This document shows positions 27,200 through 35,547 of a DNA stretch of 49,286 bases, piece after piece. The notes under the pieces were generated by a model that saw only the letters and a program-made list of their open reading frames with translations, did not search any database and was not told the DNA's origin. This DNA is from Hyphomicrobiales bacterium (GTDB lineage Bacteria > Pseudomonadota > Alphaproteobacteria > Rhizobiales > Beijerinckiaceae): NCBI GenBank assembly GCA_947455725.1, contig CANGPL010000019.1:1-49286 (forward strand). Direction: 5' to 3'. Positions within the stretch are counted from its first letter, which is position 1. Each line of letters begins with the position of its first letter. A program made the position numbers and the translations under genes.

Positions 27200-28624
27200 G
27201 TGGAGCCATCTGTCACATCAGCTCCCGTATTGACGAGTTCCGTGTACCCAAGCTTTTGGACATCAGGAGGTACTGTCATTCCGCCTCATGTGTCTCCGGC
27301 TGCAGGTACTTATTTTGACGGAACAGCCTACTCGGCCGACGGATCGGCGGGTGCTCCTTTCCGGCAGGCAACTCTAGCGCCGAACGGGCCAACAGGTGCC
27401 GGTGCCATCAATGATCCGAATGCCGTCGTTACCACAGGGCCAGCATGGTATATTGCTTCGTATAGAACGAAATCTTACGACCTTCGCTGGGGCACACCCG
27501 ATCCGGCAGGGCCGGGATATGTCAATAATTACAAATCCGGAAGTTATACGCTTGATAAATCTTTGACCATTTTTGGCGGCGTCGCGGCAAAGGTCGGTTG
27601 TACGAATGTCGCCAATGTCGCAAATTGCGGACCAACAATTGCTGCGCCAAATGGTGATGTTCTAGCTGCGTGGTCGAATGGCTGGACGGGTAAAGGCAGC
27701 ACGATTCTGATTTACGATAATATTGGTGGCTTCGCCTTAGACGATAACAAGCAGAAAATAAAAAATAGCGATGGCAATTTTGCCCTTTCTGCACACCCTG
27801 CAACCGTCATGACGCTTGCCATTCGTTATGCACCCGGTGCGACAGCTTTAGGCCTTTCTTATAATAACGACTCGACAACAATCGTTGACTCAACATTCGG
27901 ATATTCCATCTCACCATCACAATCGACAGCAAAAATTCACGTCATCAATGCCAGCTTTGGAGCCGATCTTGCCGGCCATATTGGCCGGGAAAATTTGACA
28001 TCAAAACCGTGGACTGCGGACGAATTGGCAGAAGCGAGAACCTATTTTTCAGGCTATCAAACCACAAAAGTGGCTTATATGAAATCAAGCAATTTCAGCG
28101 GTGGATATGACCTAAGCGATGCCGTGATTACGAAATCAGCGGGCAATGACCACATCAACTATATCGATAATCCTCTGAATTATTATTTGCTCAACGATAG
28201 CGCAACATTGGCTCGCCTGGTGGTTGTTGGTGCCTTAGATGGAAATGGAACACCTTCGGCTCGAACCGCGATTGCGTCCTACAGCAATACGCCCGGCTCG
28301 GATCCGTTATCGCAAAGTCGCTTCCTCACAGCATCCGGCGGCGTGGCCTTTCAATCAAACTCGATTGCATATGATGGCATCACGCAACTTGGATCCAATC
28401 AAGGCAATGTAGGCACCTCCTACGCCGCACCGCGTGTGGCTGGTTATGCCGCTATTGTTCGACAAAAATTTCCAAACCTGACGGGGGTCAATACAGCGGA
28501 TATTCTCCTCGCCACCGCGCGCTATGACACGCTCAAATGTTATCCCAATTGCGACAAAGCGATTTACGGCCAAGGTGAGGCGTCGCTCTCGCGGGCCTTA
28601 GCGCCCGTCGGCTATTTGCGATGA
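27200..28624 (+). CDS. S8 (subtilisin-like) serine peptidase, catalytic part downstream of an in-frame stop
   Basis: Subtilase of about 474 residues counted from a GTG at 27200, in the same frame as the lipoprotein leader. The catalytic triad is recognisable: Asp in KGSTILIYDN (about 175), His in SAHPATVMTL (about 198) and Ser in GTSYAAPRVAG (about 406). The oxyanion Asn lies in KSAGNDH. The usual HGTHVAG motif is degenerate (AHPATVM). Without the leader it has no signal peptide, so it would stay in the cytoplasm if made alone. Composition is more AT-rich than the flanking core genes, suggesting recent transfer. It may be a pseudogene. Confidence 0.75.
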   Translation: MEPSVTSAPVLTSSVYPSFWTSGGTVIPPHVSPAAGTYFDGTAYSADGSAGAPFRQATLAPNGPTGAGAINDPNAVVTTGPAWYIASYRTKSYDLRWGTPDPAGPGYVNNYKSGSYTLDKSLTIFGGVAAKVGCTNVANVANCGPTIAAPNGDVLAAWSNGWTGKGSTILIYDNIGGFALDDNKQKIKNSDGNFALSAHPATVMTLAIRYAPGATALGLSYNNDSTTIVDSTFGYSISPSQSTAKIHVINASFGADLAGHIGRENLTSKPWTADELAEARTYFSGYQTTKVAYMKSSNFSGGYDLSDAVITKSAGNDHINYIDNPLNYYLLNDSATLARLVVVGALDGNGTPSARTAIASYSNTPGSDPLSQSRFLTASGGVAFQSNSIAYDGITQLGSNQGNVGTSYAAPRVAGYAAIVRQKFPNLTGVNTADILLATARYDTLKCYPNCDKAIYGQGEASLSRALAPVGYLR

Positions 28625-28646
28625 AAAATATTTACTGCCACAGGCG

Positions 28647-29357
28647 ATGATTGCGCAGGAAAAAATCGGTATTTCGTTTCATCAAAAATTAATCGGCCTA
28701 AAAGCAACTATCCTTGTTTATTATTCTTCGATTGTTGTTCTGTTGCTTATAAGTCTAACGTTATCAGCGGTCGCCGATAATCTCGAACCCGAATACTCGC
28801 TTTTGCCAACCTCGGCCAAGCAAGCATTCATCATGGATGCGCAATTGCCGAGTGAATATTGGGGTGCCCTTGATGAGCGGCGCTAAGTTGCTGTCACAGG
28901 ACTTTTTATCGGTGAAAAAATGTTTGCTGCCGGTGGGCAGTCGCTGATGAGCCGGCCCGACCGTGTGTGCTCGTTATATGACAGCGCCGTATGCTTCGAC
29001 ATCAACCGATTTTATTCCTCTTCGATGCCGCAAATTTTAGTATCGGGATTTCTCATGCTCGATGGAAGTGATGCCATTACCTTCGGGATTGATACGGGTT
29101 ACGCCTCACCCAAATTAAAAATAAGCCCATCTATTTTGCTCGGTCTTTCGAAGCGCTGGTTTACGTCAGAAAAGCGCGATGCGCACTTCATTGTTGAGGC
29201 AAGCAGTTGGCTTGGGCAATCGGTCTCGCATGAACCGTGTTACGACGCGTATAATCGCGCTTATTATTGCGGCAATTTATCAGCTTGGAGCGATTTTACC
29301 TACGAGTCACACCCGACCAATTTTTACATTAAGCTTTGGTACGAGAAGGCGTTTTGA
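28647..29357 (+). pseudogene. Exported protein of unknown function with an in-frame TAA (companion of the S8 peptidase)
   Basis: One open frame of 237 codons, broken only by TAA at 28884-28886. The first piece (28647-28886) has an N-terminal hydrophobic segment (ATILVYYSSIVVLLLISLTL) that looks like a signal peptide or anchor. The second piece (from about 28920) has a Cys-containing segment (EPCYDAYNRAYYCGNLSAWSDF, a 20-plus residue stretch at about 29230-29300 described here by its two Cys and aromatic residues), alternating beta-like strands and a terminal Phe, as in outer-membrane or beta-rich proteins. I do not recognise the family. It begins 22 bases after the peptidase stop, so the two form a unit. 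Its end overlaps the convergent antitoxin gene by 29 bases. Confidence 0.55.
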
Positions 29358-29676
29358 TACTGGCTGTTTGTCGCGGGCGGACAGGTTTTTCTTTGACAAA
29401 ATGAATACGAAGCTTGGTACCCGTGGCCTCCGCAAAGCGCGTAAGCGTGCGAGTAGATGGCATTGTTCGACCACTCTCTAACCGCGCAATGGCGGCTTGC
29501 GTCGTACCCATTTTTTGCGCGACATCTTCCTGCGTCATAGAAGCTTGAGCGCGCGCAGAGATAAGCGCCTCGGCGAGTGCGAATTCTTCTTCTAAGGCAT
29601 CATAAGCGGCAACGAATTCGGGGTCTTTAAACCACTCTTTAGCCGCCTCTTCGACGGGAATATACATCCGCTTCAT
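29329..29676 (-). CDS. XRE-family antitoxin (HigA-like)
   Basis: A 115-residue protein with a helix-turn-helix of the Xre/Cro type (ASMTQEDVAQKMGTTQAAIARLESGRTMPSTRTLTRFAEATG, about 45-85) and an acidic N-terminal helix region that could bind the toxin. It is preceded by GGGAG at good spacing and lies 35 bases after the toxin gene. The toxin-first order is that of higBA modules. It would neutralise the toxin and repress the operon. Its 3' end overlaps the convergent exported-protein gene. Confidence 0.85.
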   Translation of the reverse strand: MKRMYIPVEEAAKEWFKDPEFVAAYDALEEEFALAEALISARAQASMTQEDVAQKMGTTQAAIARLESGRTMPSTRTLTRFAEATGTKLRIHFVKEKPVRPRQTASIKTPSRTKA

Positions 29677-29711
29677 TTAACGCTCCCTGCGCGCTTAAGA
29701 GCAAATTCGAT

Positions 29712-29996
29712 TTAGCGGCGTGGTGTTTTTTCCGTCTTTTTTATAAAAACATGCACAATAACAACACGCTCCCTCTTAATCGTAACATAGGCTGCGCGAG
29801 CAATCCCGCTACGTCCTTTCATCCTCATTTCCCAAAGTGGGCCATCAAGGTGTTTCACATAAGGTTCACGCATGCCCAAAAGCCCATGTCCTTCAATCAT
29901 ACGAGATATTCGCAAAAAACTTGCGACAATGTCCGTCGGAAAGGCTTCAAGCTTACGGCGAAGCTCGTCATTTAAAAACTCAACCGTCCAAGCCAT
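29712..29996 (-). CDS. RelE/HigB-like (Gp49 type) mRNA-interferase toxin
   Basis: A 94-residue basic protein with the pattern of phage Gp49-like/HigB toxins: FLNDELRRKLEAFP, GLLGMREPYVKHLDGPLWEMRMKGRSGIARAAYV and the C-terminal VVIVHVFIKKTEKTP. Members cleave mRNA on the ribosome. I chose the ATG at 29996; an in-frame TTG at 30017 is possible. It is the first gene of the pair with the XRE antitoxin. It completes the accessory segment between coaBC and ubiB. Confidence 0.85.
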   Translation of the reverse strand: MAWTVEFLNDELRRKLEAFPTDIVASFLRISRMIEGHGLLGMREPYVKHLDGPLWEMRMKGRSGIARAAYVTIKRERVVIVHVFIKKTEKTPRR

Positions 29997-30104
29997 CAGA
30001 ACATACCATTTTTGCAATAATTTTCAAGCGCCCTTTCCGGCGTTTATCGGTTGCAAAGATGATCGTTTAAAGGATCTCGTACAGCTGTCTTAAAAGACAG
30101 GAAT

Positions 30105-31670
30105 TTAAAGCACGCGCATCGCAACCGCCAGCAACACAGCTGCAATAATCCAGAGCGCAAGATTACCCCAGCGATTACGGCGGGCCTCGGCGCGGCCGAT
30201 TTCGGCAATCGAACGAGCATCCAAGGGAAAGCCTTTATCCGTTGCATGCGCCAATTGCTCGGCGAGGGCTTCAGCGCGGGAAGCAAGGGCGGGTAAATGC
30301 CCGACCATGCCGGCAAGCGATACAGCACCGCGTCCGAGCTCTTCAATCTTTCCGATAGGGCCAAGATTGCGTTCGATCCAGCTGCGCACAACGGGCTCTG
30401 CTGTCGTCCACATATTGAGATGTGGATCAAGCGAGCGGCTAACGCCTTCCACCACCACCATCGTCTTTTGCAGCATCACGAGTTCGGTGCGCGTGCGCAT
30501 ATCGAAGAGACCGGTGACTTCAAATAACAGCGTCAAAAGTTTCGCCATCGAAATCTGATCGGCAGAGCGCTGATGAATAGGCTCGCCAATCGCGCGGATG
30601 GCTTGTGCGAAATCATCAACCGAGTGGCGGGCAGGCACATAACCTGCTTCAAAATGCACTTCCGCCACGCGGCGATAATTGCGCGTGATAAAGCCCAACA
30701 AAATTTCCGCCAAGAAACGGCGCTCTTTTAAACCGAGCCTTCCCATAATGCCGAAATCGACGGCGCAGAGGCGGCCTTCGGCATCAACAAACAAATTGCC
30801 GGGATGCATGTCCGCGTGGAAAAATCCATCCCGCAACGCATGCTGCAAAAAGGACTGGATAACAATTCGGCCCAAGCCTTTTAAATCATGACCCGCGGCC
30901 GCTATGCCCTCAATATCATGGAGTGGAATGCCCTCAATCCATTCCATCGTGAGCACTTCGCGTGCGGTTAAATCCCACACCACGGTCGGCGCGCGGAACT
31001 CGGCATCGCCTTTGGCGTTCTCGGCCATTTCTGACAACGCCGCAGCTTCGAGCCGCAAATCCATTTCCATCGTCACCGAACGGGCGAGCGTCTCAACGAC
31101 TTCGATGAATTTAAGACGACGCGCCTCAGAGGATACAGACTCCATAAACTCGGCGGCATAGGCCATGGCGGACAAATCGCGGCGAAAACGGGCGCGGACA
31201 TGTGGGCGCAAAACCTTAACAGCAACCGTCTGGCCCGATTGGGTTACCGCCCGATGCACTTGCGCGATGGACGCCGCTGCAATCGGCGGGCTGAATTCAG
31301 AAAATAACGCATCCACCGGTTTGCCAAACGCTGCTTCAATCGCAGCCAACGCGTCGGGCATACCAAAGGCGGGAATACGATCTTGCAGCTTTTCCAAATC
31401 ACGCGCGACACGCACGCCAACAACGTCCGGACGCGTGGCCATAAATTGGCCGAGCTTGATATAAGATGGCCCTAGCCGAGTAAGCGCTGCGACCAAGCCC
31501 TCGGCGCTCGAAGCGGCTCCGCGCTTTTCGATCAGACGCGCCGCGCGCACCAAAAGGCGGATGCCAGTGGGCGCTTCAGAAAGATCGACCAAAGCAAAAG
31601 CGCCTTCGCGCGCCAGCACAAAGCCAACGCGGGCCAATCGCATCAAATGGATGGGAGCAAAACGGGGCAC
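30105..31670 (-). CDS. ubiB: Ubiquinone biosynthesis regulatory kinase-like protein UbiB
   Basis: Atypical (ABC1/ADCK-type) kinase-like ATPase at the inner membrane that supports ubiquinone synthesis. The 521-residue protein has the KxGQ motif region (LGPSYIKLGQFMATRPD), the Ala-rich loop AAASIAQVHRA, VAVKVLRP, and FHADMHPGNLFV plus VDFGIMGRL in the catalytic part. A C-terminal hydrophobic helix (WGNLALWIIAAVLLAVAMRVL) anchors it. I chose the GTG at 31670, seven bases after the ubiE stop; a longer frame would overlap ubiE. Confidence 0.93.
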   Translation of the reverse strand: MPRFAPIHLMRLARVGFVLAREGAFALVDLSEAPTGIRLLVRAARLIEKRGAASSAEGLVAALTRLGPSYIKLGQFMATRPDVVGVRVARDLEKLQDRIPAFGMPDALAAIEAAFGKPVDALFSEFSPPIAAASIAQVHRAVTQSGQTVAVKVLRPHVRARFRRDLSAMAYAAEFMESVSSEARRLKFIEVVETLARSVTMEMDLRLEAAALSEMAENAKGDAEFRAPTVVWDLTAREVLTMEWIEGIPLHDIEGIAAAGHDLKGLGRIVIQSFLQHALRDGFFHADMHPGNLFVDAEGRLCAVDFGIMGRLGLKERRFLAEILLGFITRNYRRVAEVHFEAGYVPARHSVDDFAQAIRAIGEPIHQRSADQISMAKLLTLLFEVTGLFDMRTRTELVMLQKTMVVVEGVSRSLDPHLNMWTTAEPVVRSWIERNLGPIGKIEELGRGAVSLAGMVGHLPALASRAEALAEQLAHATDKGFPLDARSIAEIGRAEARRNRWGNLALWIIAAVLLAVAMRVL

Positions 31671-31677
31671 GTTGGTT

Positions 31678-32463
31678 CTACACTTTCCAGCCGGAATGAA
31701 GCTGAACGATGCCGCCTGACATAGGCCTTGCGCGAACCTCGCCAAAGCCCGCCTCGCGGATCATGGTTGAGAAACGACCAGGCGACGGGAAGCGCCGGAT
31801 CGATTCCACCAAATATTGATAGGGCTCGGCATCGCCCGTAACCATTTTGCCCATGGGAGGAATGATCTTGAACGAGAAAAGATCATAGATTTTGTCGAGC
31901 ATCGGCACATCGACGGCAGAAAATTCGAGGCACATGAAACGGCCACCGCGTTTCAACACGCGGTAGGCCTCGGCCAAAGCTACGTCGATACGCGGCACGT
32001 TACGGATGCCGAAAGCGATGGTGTAGGCGTCGAACTCATTATCCTCAAAGGGTAGCTGCTCGGCATTGCCTTGCACGAATTCGATCTGACCGCTCAGCAC
32101 CTTGGGCGTCCGGTCACGGCCTACGCGCAGCATATCGCCATTAATATCACAAACGGTCGCGCGGCCACGCGGGCCTGCCGCTTCCATGACCCGGAAGGCC
32201 ACATCTCCGGTGCCACCCGCCACGTCCAACAGATTAAACGGCTTGTTCTTATTGGGCCGGAGGGAGGAGACGAGCGCGTCCTTCCAGGCCCGATGCAGGC
32301 CGAAGGACATCAGATCGTTCATCACATCATAGCGCTCGGCAACCTTATGGAAGACGTCGTCAACGAGAGCCTGTTTGTCGCCAAGGCGAACGGACGAAAA
32401 GCCAAAATGCGTTTCATCGCCGCTATCTCGGCCGCTATCCTGTCGGGTGTCCGTATCCGTCAT
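31678..32463 (-). CDS. ubiE: Demethylmenaquinol / 2-methoxy-6-polyprenyl-1,4-benzoquinol methyltransferase
   Basis: SAM-dependent C-methyltransferase of ubiquinone synthesis. The 261-residue protein has [19 protein letters not shown] near the N-terminus, motif [26 protein letters not shown] and the UbiE signature [11 protein letters not shown]. The stretch [11 protein letters not shown] and the C-terminal [13 protein letters not shown] complete it. It heads the ubiE-ubiB pair and is divergent from mutM. Confidence 0.95.
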   Translation of the reverse strand: MTDTDTRQDSGRDSGDETHFGFSSVRLGDKQALVDDVFHKVAERYDVMNDLMSFGLHRAWKDALVSSLRPNKNKPFNLLDVAGGTGDVAFRVMEAAGPRGRATVCDINGDMLRVGRDRTPKVLSGQIEFVQGNAEQLPFEDNEFDAYTIAFGIRNVPRIDVALAEAYRVLKRGGRFMCLEFSAVDVPMLDKIYDLFSFKIIPPMGKMVTGDAEPYQYLVESIRRFPSPGRFSTMIREAGFGEVRARPMSGGIVQLHSGWKV

Positions 32464-32558
32464 GCTTAAACTACCTGCCTTGTTGGCTTTATGCTGAAGA
32501 CCATAGCGCGCGGCGCGTCAAGACGCTATGCCGTCGCTGCACAGGGGAGAAATTGTCC

Positions 32559-33440
32559 ATGCCCGAACTTCCTGAGGTCGAAACCGTCCGCCGCGGCCTT
32601 GAGCCCGCTATGGCGCGACAAAGGCTGATTAAGGTTGAGCAGCGCCGAAAAGACCTCCGTTTCCCCTTCCCTCCGCACTTTACCGAGCGGCTCGAAGGGC
32701 AAAGGGTGATGTCTTTATCTCGGCGAGCAAAATATTTGGTGCTGGATCTCTCCTCGGGCGAGGCCTTGATCATGCATCTCGGCATGAGCGGACGGTTTAC
32801 CGTCGAAATGGCGGGCGAAAAATCCCCGCTAGGCGAGTTTCATTACGAAACAGCGGGCAAAGCCCCCCATGATCATGTCGTCTTCCAGATGGAGAACGGG
32901 GCCAGAATTACCTATAATGATCCAAGGCGCTTTGGCTTTATGGACCTTGTGCCTAGCGCATCCCTCGCCCAATCTAAGCATTTTAAGGGGATGGGGATTG
33001 AGCCCTTGGGCAACGCGCTTGATGGCGAGCTTATCCAAACCCTGTTTGCAGATAAAAAAACGCCGCTGAAGGCCGCGCTCCTGGATCAGCGCCTCATTGC
33101 GGGGCTTGGCAATATTTATGTGTGCGAGGCGCTGCATCGCTCCGGCCTATCGCCAAAGCGGCGTGCGGGAACGCTCGCGAGCAACCGCGGCGCTATGCGA
33201 GGAAAGGCCGCGCTTTTGGCGGCGACCATCCGCGAGGTTCTGACAGAAGCCGTTCAAGCGGGTGGCTCGTCGTTGCGCGATTACGCGCAGACGGATGGTT
33301 CGCTCGGCTATTTCCAGCATCGCTTCCGGGTTTATGACCGGGAAGGCGAGAAATGCCCCACACCCTCGTGCACCGGGATGATCCAGCGCATTGTCCAATC
33401 TGGCCGCTCGACCTTTTATTGCAAAACCTGCCAAAAATGA
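32559..33440 (+). CDS. mutM: Formamidopyrimidine-DNA glycosylase
   Basis: Base-excision repair enzyme that removes 8-oxoguanine and formamidopyrimidines. I chose the ATG at 32559 so that the mature N-terminus is Pro-Glu (MPELPEVE), the catalytic nucleophile; GGGGAG precedes it. The protein of 293 residues has the conserved MHLGMSGRF lysine-loop region, [19 protein letters not shown] (helix-two-turn-helix) and a C-terminal zinc finger of four Cys (CPTPSC...YCKTCQK). It is divergent from ubiE. Confidence 0.95.
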   Translation: MPELPEVETVRRGLEPAMARQRLIKVEQRRKDLRFPFPPHFTERLEGQRVMSLSRRAKYLVLDLSSGEALIMHLGMSGRFTVEMAGEKSPLGEFHYETAGKAPHDHVVFQMENGARITYNDPRRFGFMDLVPSASLAQSKHFKGMGIEPLGNALDGELIQTLFADKKTPLKAALLDQRLIAGLGNIYVCEALHRSGLSPKRRAGTLASNRGAMRGKAALLAATIREVLTEAVQAGGSSLRDYAQTDGSLGYFQHRFRVYDREGEKCPTPSCTGMIQRIVQSGRSTFYCKTCQK

Positions 33441-33503
33441 GCGGCCTTGAACCAAAGACAAAGCCGCGCTAGCACTCGCTAAAGGGCATCGAAGGGGGCA
33501 CAG

Positions 33504-34277
33504 ATGGCGTATGAAACCATATTGACGGAGATCCGTGGCAAAGCGGGGCTGATAACCATCAACCGTCCGGACGCTTTAAACGCGCTCAATTCGGTTGTTA
33601 TTCGCGAAATCACCCATGCGCTTGATGCGTTTGAGCGCGATGCGTCGATTGGTGCCGTGGTGCTGACGGGTTCCGAGAAGGCCTTTGCCGCTGGCGCAGA
33701 CGTCAAAGAAATGAAGGATCTTTCCTTCCCCTCCGCCTATCTCGACGATTTTGTCACCGCTTGGGACGCTATCCCTGAGCATCGTAAACCCCTGATTGCC
33801 GCCGTTTCCGGCTTTGCGCTCGGTGGTGGGTGCGAATTGGCGATGATGTGCGATTTCATTTTGGCCTCCGATACTGCCAAATTCGGGCAACCGGAAATCC
33901 GGCTCGGCATTATGCCCGGCGTTGGCGGCAGCCAGCGTTTAACGCGTGCGGTGGGCAAAGCGAAAGCCATGGAAATGTGCCTCACGGGGCGGATGATGGA
34001 TGCCAATGAGGCCGAACGTGCAGGCCTCGTGTCACGGATCGTGCCGGTGGCTGACCTTGTCGACGAGGCTATGAAAACCGCGCAAACCATTGCCGGTTTC
34101 TCGCGCCAAAGCGTTTTGATGACCAAAGAAGCCGTTAATCGCGCCTTTGAGACGACGCTTGCGGAAGGTGTCCGTTTCGAGCGGCGGCTGTTCCAGTCGC
34201 TTTTTGCGACCGAGGACCAGAAAGAAGGCATGACAGCCTTCATCGAAAAGCGTCCAGCAGCCTTTAAAGACCGCTGA
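33504..34277 (+). CDS. Enoyl-CoA hydratase
   Basis: Crotonase-fold enzyme that hydrates 2-enoyl-CoA in beta-oxidation. The 257-residue protein has the oxyanion-hole segments [11 protein letters not shown] (about 61-71) and [18 protein letters not shown] (about 98-115). The first catalytic Glu is in GGGCELA and the second in [15 protein letters not shown]. It occupies the position between mutM and rpsT where Rhizobiales commonly carry a crotonase gene (recalled). The TSUP gene starts directly after its stop (TGAATG), so the two are probably cotranscribed. Confidence 0.92.
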   Translation: MAYETILTEIRGKAGLITINRPDALNALNSVVIREITHALDAFERDASIGAVVLTGSEKAFAAGADVKEMKDLSFPSAYLDDFVTAWDAIPEHRKPLIAAVSGFALGGGCELAMMCDFILASDTAKFGQPEIRLGIMPGVGGSQRLTRAVGKAKAMEMCLTGRMMDANEAERAGLVSRIVPVADLVDEAMKTAQTIAGFSRQSVLMTKEAVNRAFETTLAEGVRFERRLFQSLFATEDQKEGMTAFIEKRPAAFKDR

Positions 34278-35075
34278 ATGGACCTAACGCTTGATGCAAT
34301 AGCGCTTTTATGCGCCACCGCCTTCGCTGCCGGTTTTGTGGATGCAATTGCCGGTGGCGGCGGATTGCTCACCATTCCAGCGATGCTCTTTGCCGGTATC
34401 CCGCCAGTGGCAGCAGTCGCGACCAATAAGGTGCAGGGAACGCTCTCAATTGTCTCTGCACTTTATACCTATAACCGGTCCGGCATCGTGGAATGGCGCG
34501 CGGGGGTGCCAATGGCGGCCATGTCGTTCACGGTCGGGATTGGTGGGGCGCTATCGGTCCATATTTTGCCGAAAGACGCCATTGCCGCGCTCATTCCGGC
34601 GCTTTTGATTGCCGTTGCACTTTATTTTGGGCTGACGCGGGGATTGGGGGATTCAGACCGCAAGAGCCGCCTCACACGCGCGGCCTTTATCCTCGTGGTC
34701 GTGCCCCCCATTGCCTTTTATGACGGATTTCTAGGGCCGGGTGCCGGATCCTTTTACGCGCTCGCCCTCATTGCCTTACAGGGTTTTGGCATCACGCGGA
34801 CGACGGCTATGTCAAAATTGCTCAATGGCGGCAGCAATGCGGGGTCTTTGTTGCTGTTTTCGCTCGCTGGCAGCGTTATATGGCCTTTGGGGCTTGGAAT
34901 GGGCGTTTTTTCGATGCTAGGCGCTCAAATTGGCTCACGGCTGGCAATTAAACAGGGCGCACGGATCATTCGCCCGCTGATTGTGCTCACCTGCTGCACG
35001 CTTTCGATCCGAATGTTGATGGACCCAACCAATCCAGCCCATCTCTTTCTCGTGAATCTGCGATTTCTGGGCTGA
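34278..35075 (+). CDS. TSUP (TauE/SafE, YfcA-type) membrane permease
   Basis: Integral membrane protein of 265 residues with about eight hydrophobic segments and the two TSUP repeats: FAAGFVDAIAGGGGLLTIPAML (about 17-38) and FYDGFLGPGAGSFYALALI (about 147-165). Family members move sulfite, sulfoacetate or other organosulfur anions; the substrate cannot be told here. It begins one base pair after the enoyl-CoA hydratase stop. Confidence 0.88.
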   Translation: MDLTLDAIALLCATAFAAGFVDAIAGGGGLLTIPAMLFAGIPPVAAVATNKVQGTLSIVSALYTYNRSGIVEWRAGVPMAAMSFTVGIGGALSVHILPKDAIAALIPALLIAVALYFGLTRGLGDSDRKSRLTRAAFILVVVPPIAFYDGFLGPGAGSFYALALIALQGFGITRTTAMSKLLNGGSNAGSLLLFSLAGSVIWPLGLGMGVFSMLGAQIGSRLAIKQGARIIRPLIVLTCCTLSIRMLMDPTNPAHLFLVNLRFLG

Positions 35076-35222
35076 AGGACATTGACGCGTCACGCTGAAG
35101 CCGGTATGAACCCCGCCACACAAGGGCATTCTTGAGTTTCGTCAGGGGTGCCTTCAACCTTCCAACCATGGGTGGTTATCCATACTCCTTCAAAGGAAAT
35201 GGTTCCGCCGTGAGGTATACCA

Positions 35223-35489
35223 ATGGCCAATACGACTTCTGCAAAGAAGGCCACCCGTAAGATCGAACGCCGCACGGCCGTAAACCGTAGCCGTCGTTCG
35301 CGCGTCCGCACCTATGTCAAGAAGCTTGAGGAAGCTTTGAAGGCCGGTGACAAGGCAGCCGCAACGGAAGCCTTCAAGCATGCCGAGCCTGAGTTGATGC
35401 GCGCTGCGCAAAAAGGCGTTCTGCATAAGAACACCGCTTCCCGTAAGGTTTCTCGGTTAGCGAAAGCGATAAGCGCACTCAGCGCGTAA
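35223..35489 (+). CDS. rpsT: 30S ribosomal protein S20
   Basis: Primary 16S rRNA-binding protein of the small subunit. The 88-residue, Lys/Arg/Ala-rich helical protein begins [27 protein letters not shown] and ends [18 protein letters not shown], typical S20. A strong intrinsic terminator follows. The leader between the TSUP gene and rpsT (35076-35222) holds its own promoter, presumably. Confidence 0.97.
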   Translation: MANTTSAKKATRKIERRTAVNRSRRSRVRTYVKKLEEALKAGDKAAATEAFKHAEPELMRAAQKGVLHKNTASRKVSRLAKAISALSA

Positions 35490-35520
35490 CCCATTAGGGT
35501 GCAACCTTATAGTTGTAAAA

Positions 35521-35547
35521 TAGCCCCGCCAAAAGCGGGGCTTTTTC
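35521..35547 (+). terminator. Intrinsic terminator of rpsT
   Basis: Stem AGCCCCGC/GCGGGGCT with loop CAAAA, followed by TTTTTCTTT, 32 bases after the rpsT stop. Confidence 0.93.

Noticed and set aside
32488-32535. CATAGCG/CGCTATG inverted repeat between ubiE and mutM
   Set aside because: Arms of only seven bases with a long GC-rich spacer in a short divergent gap; expected by chance often enough that no role is claimed.
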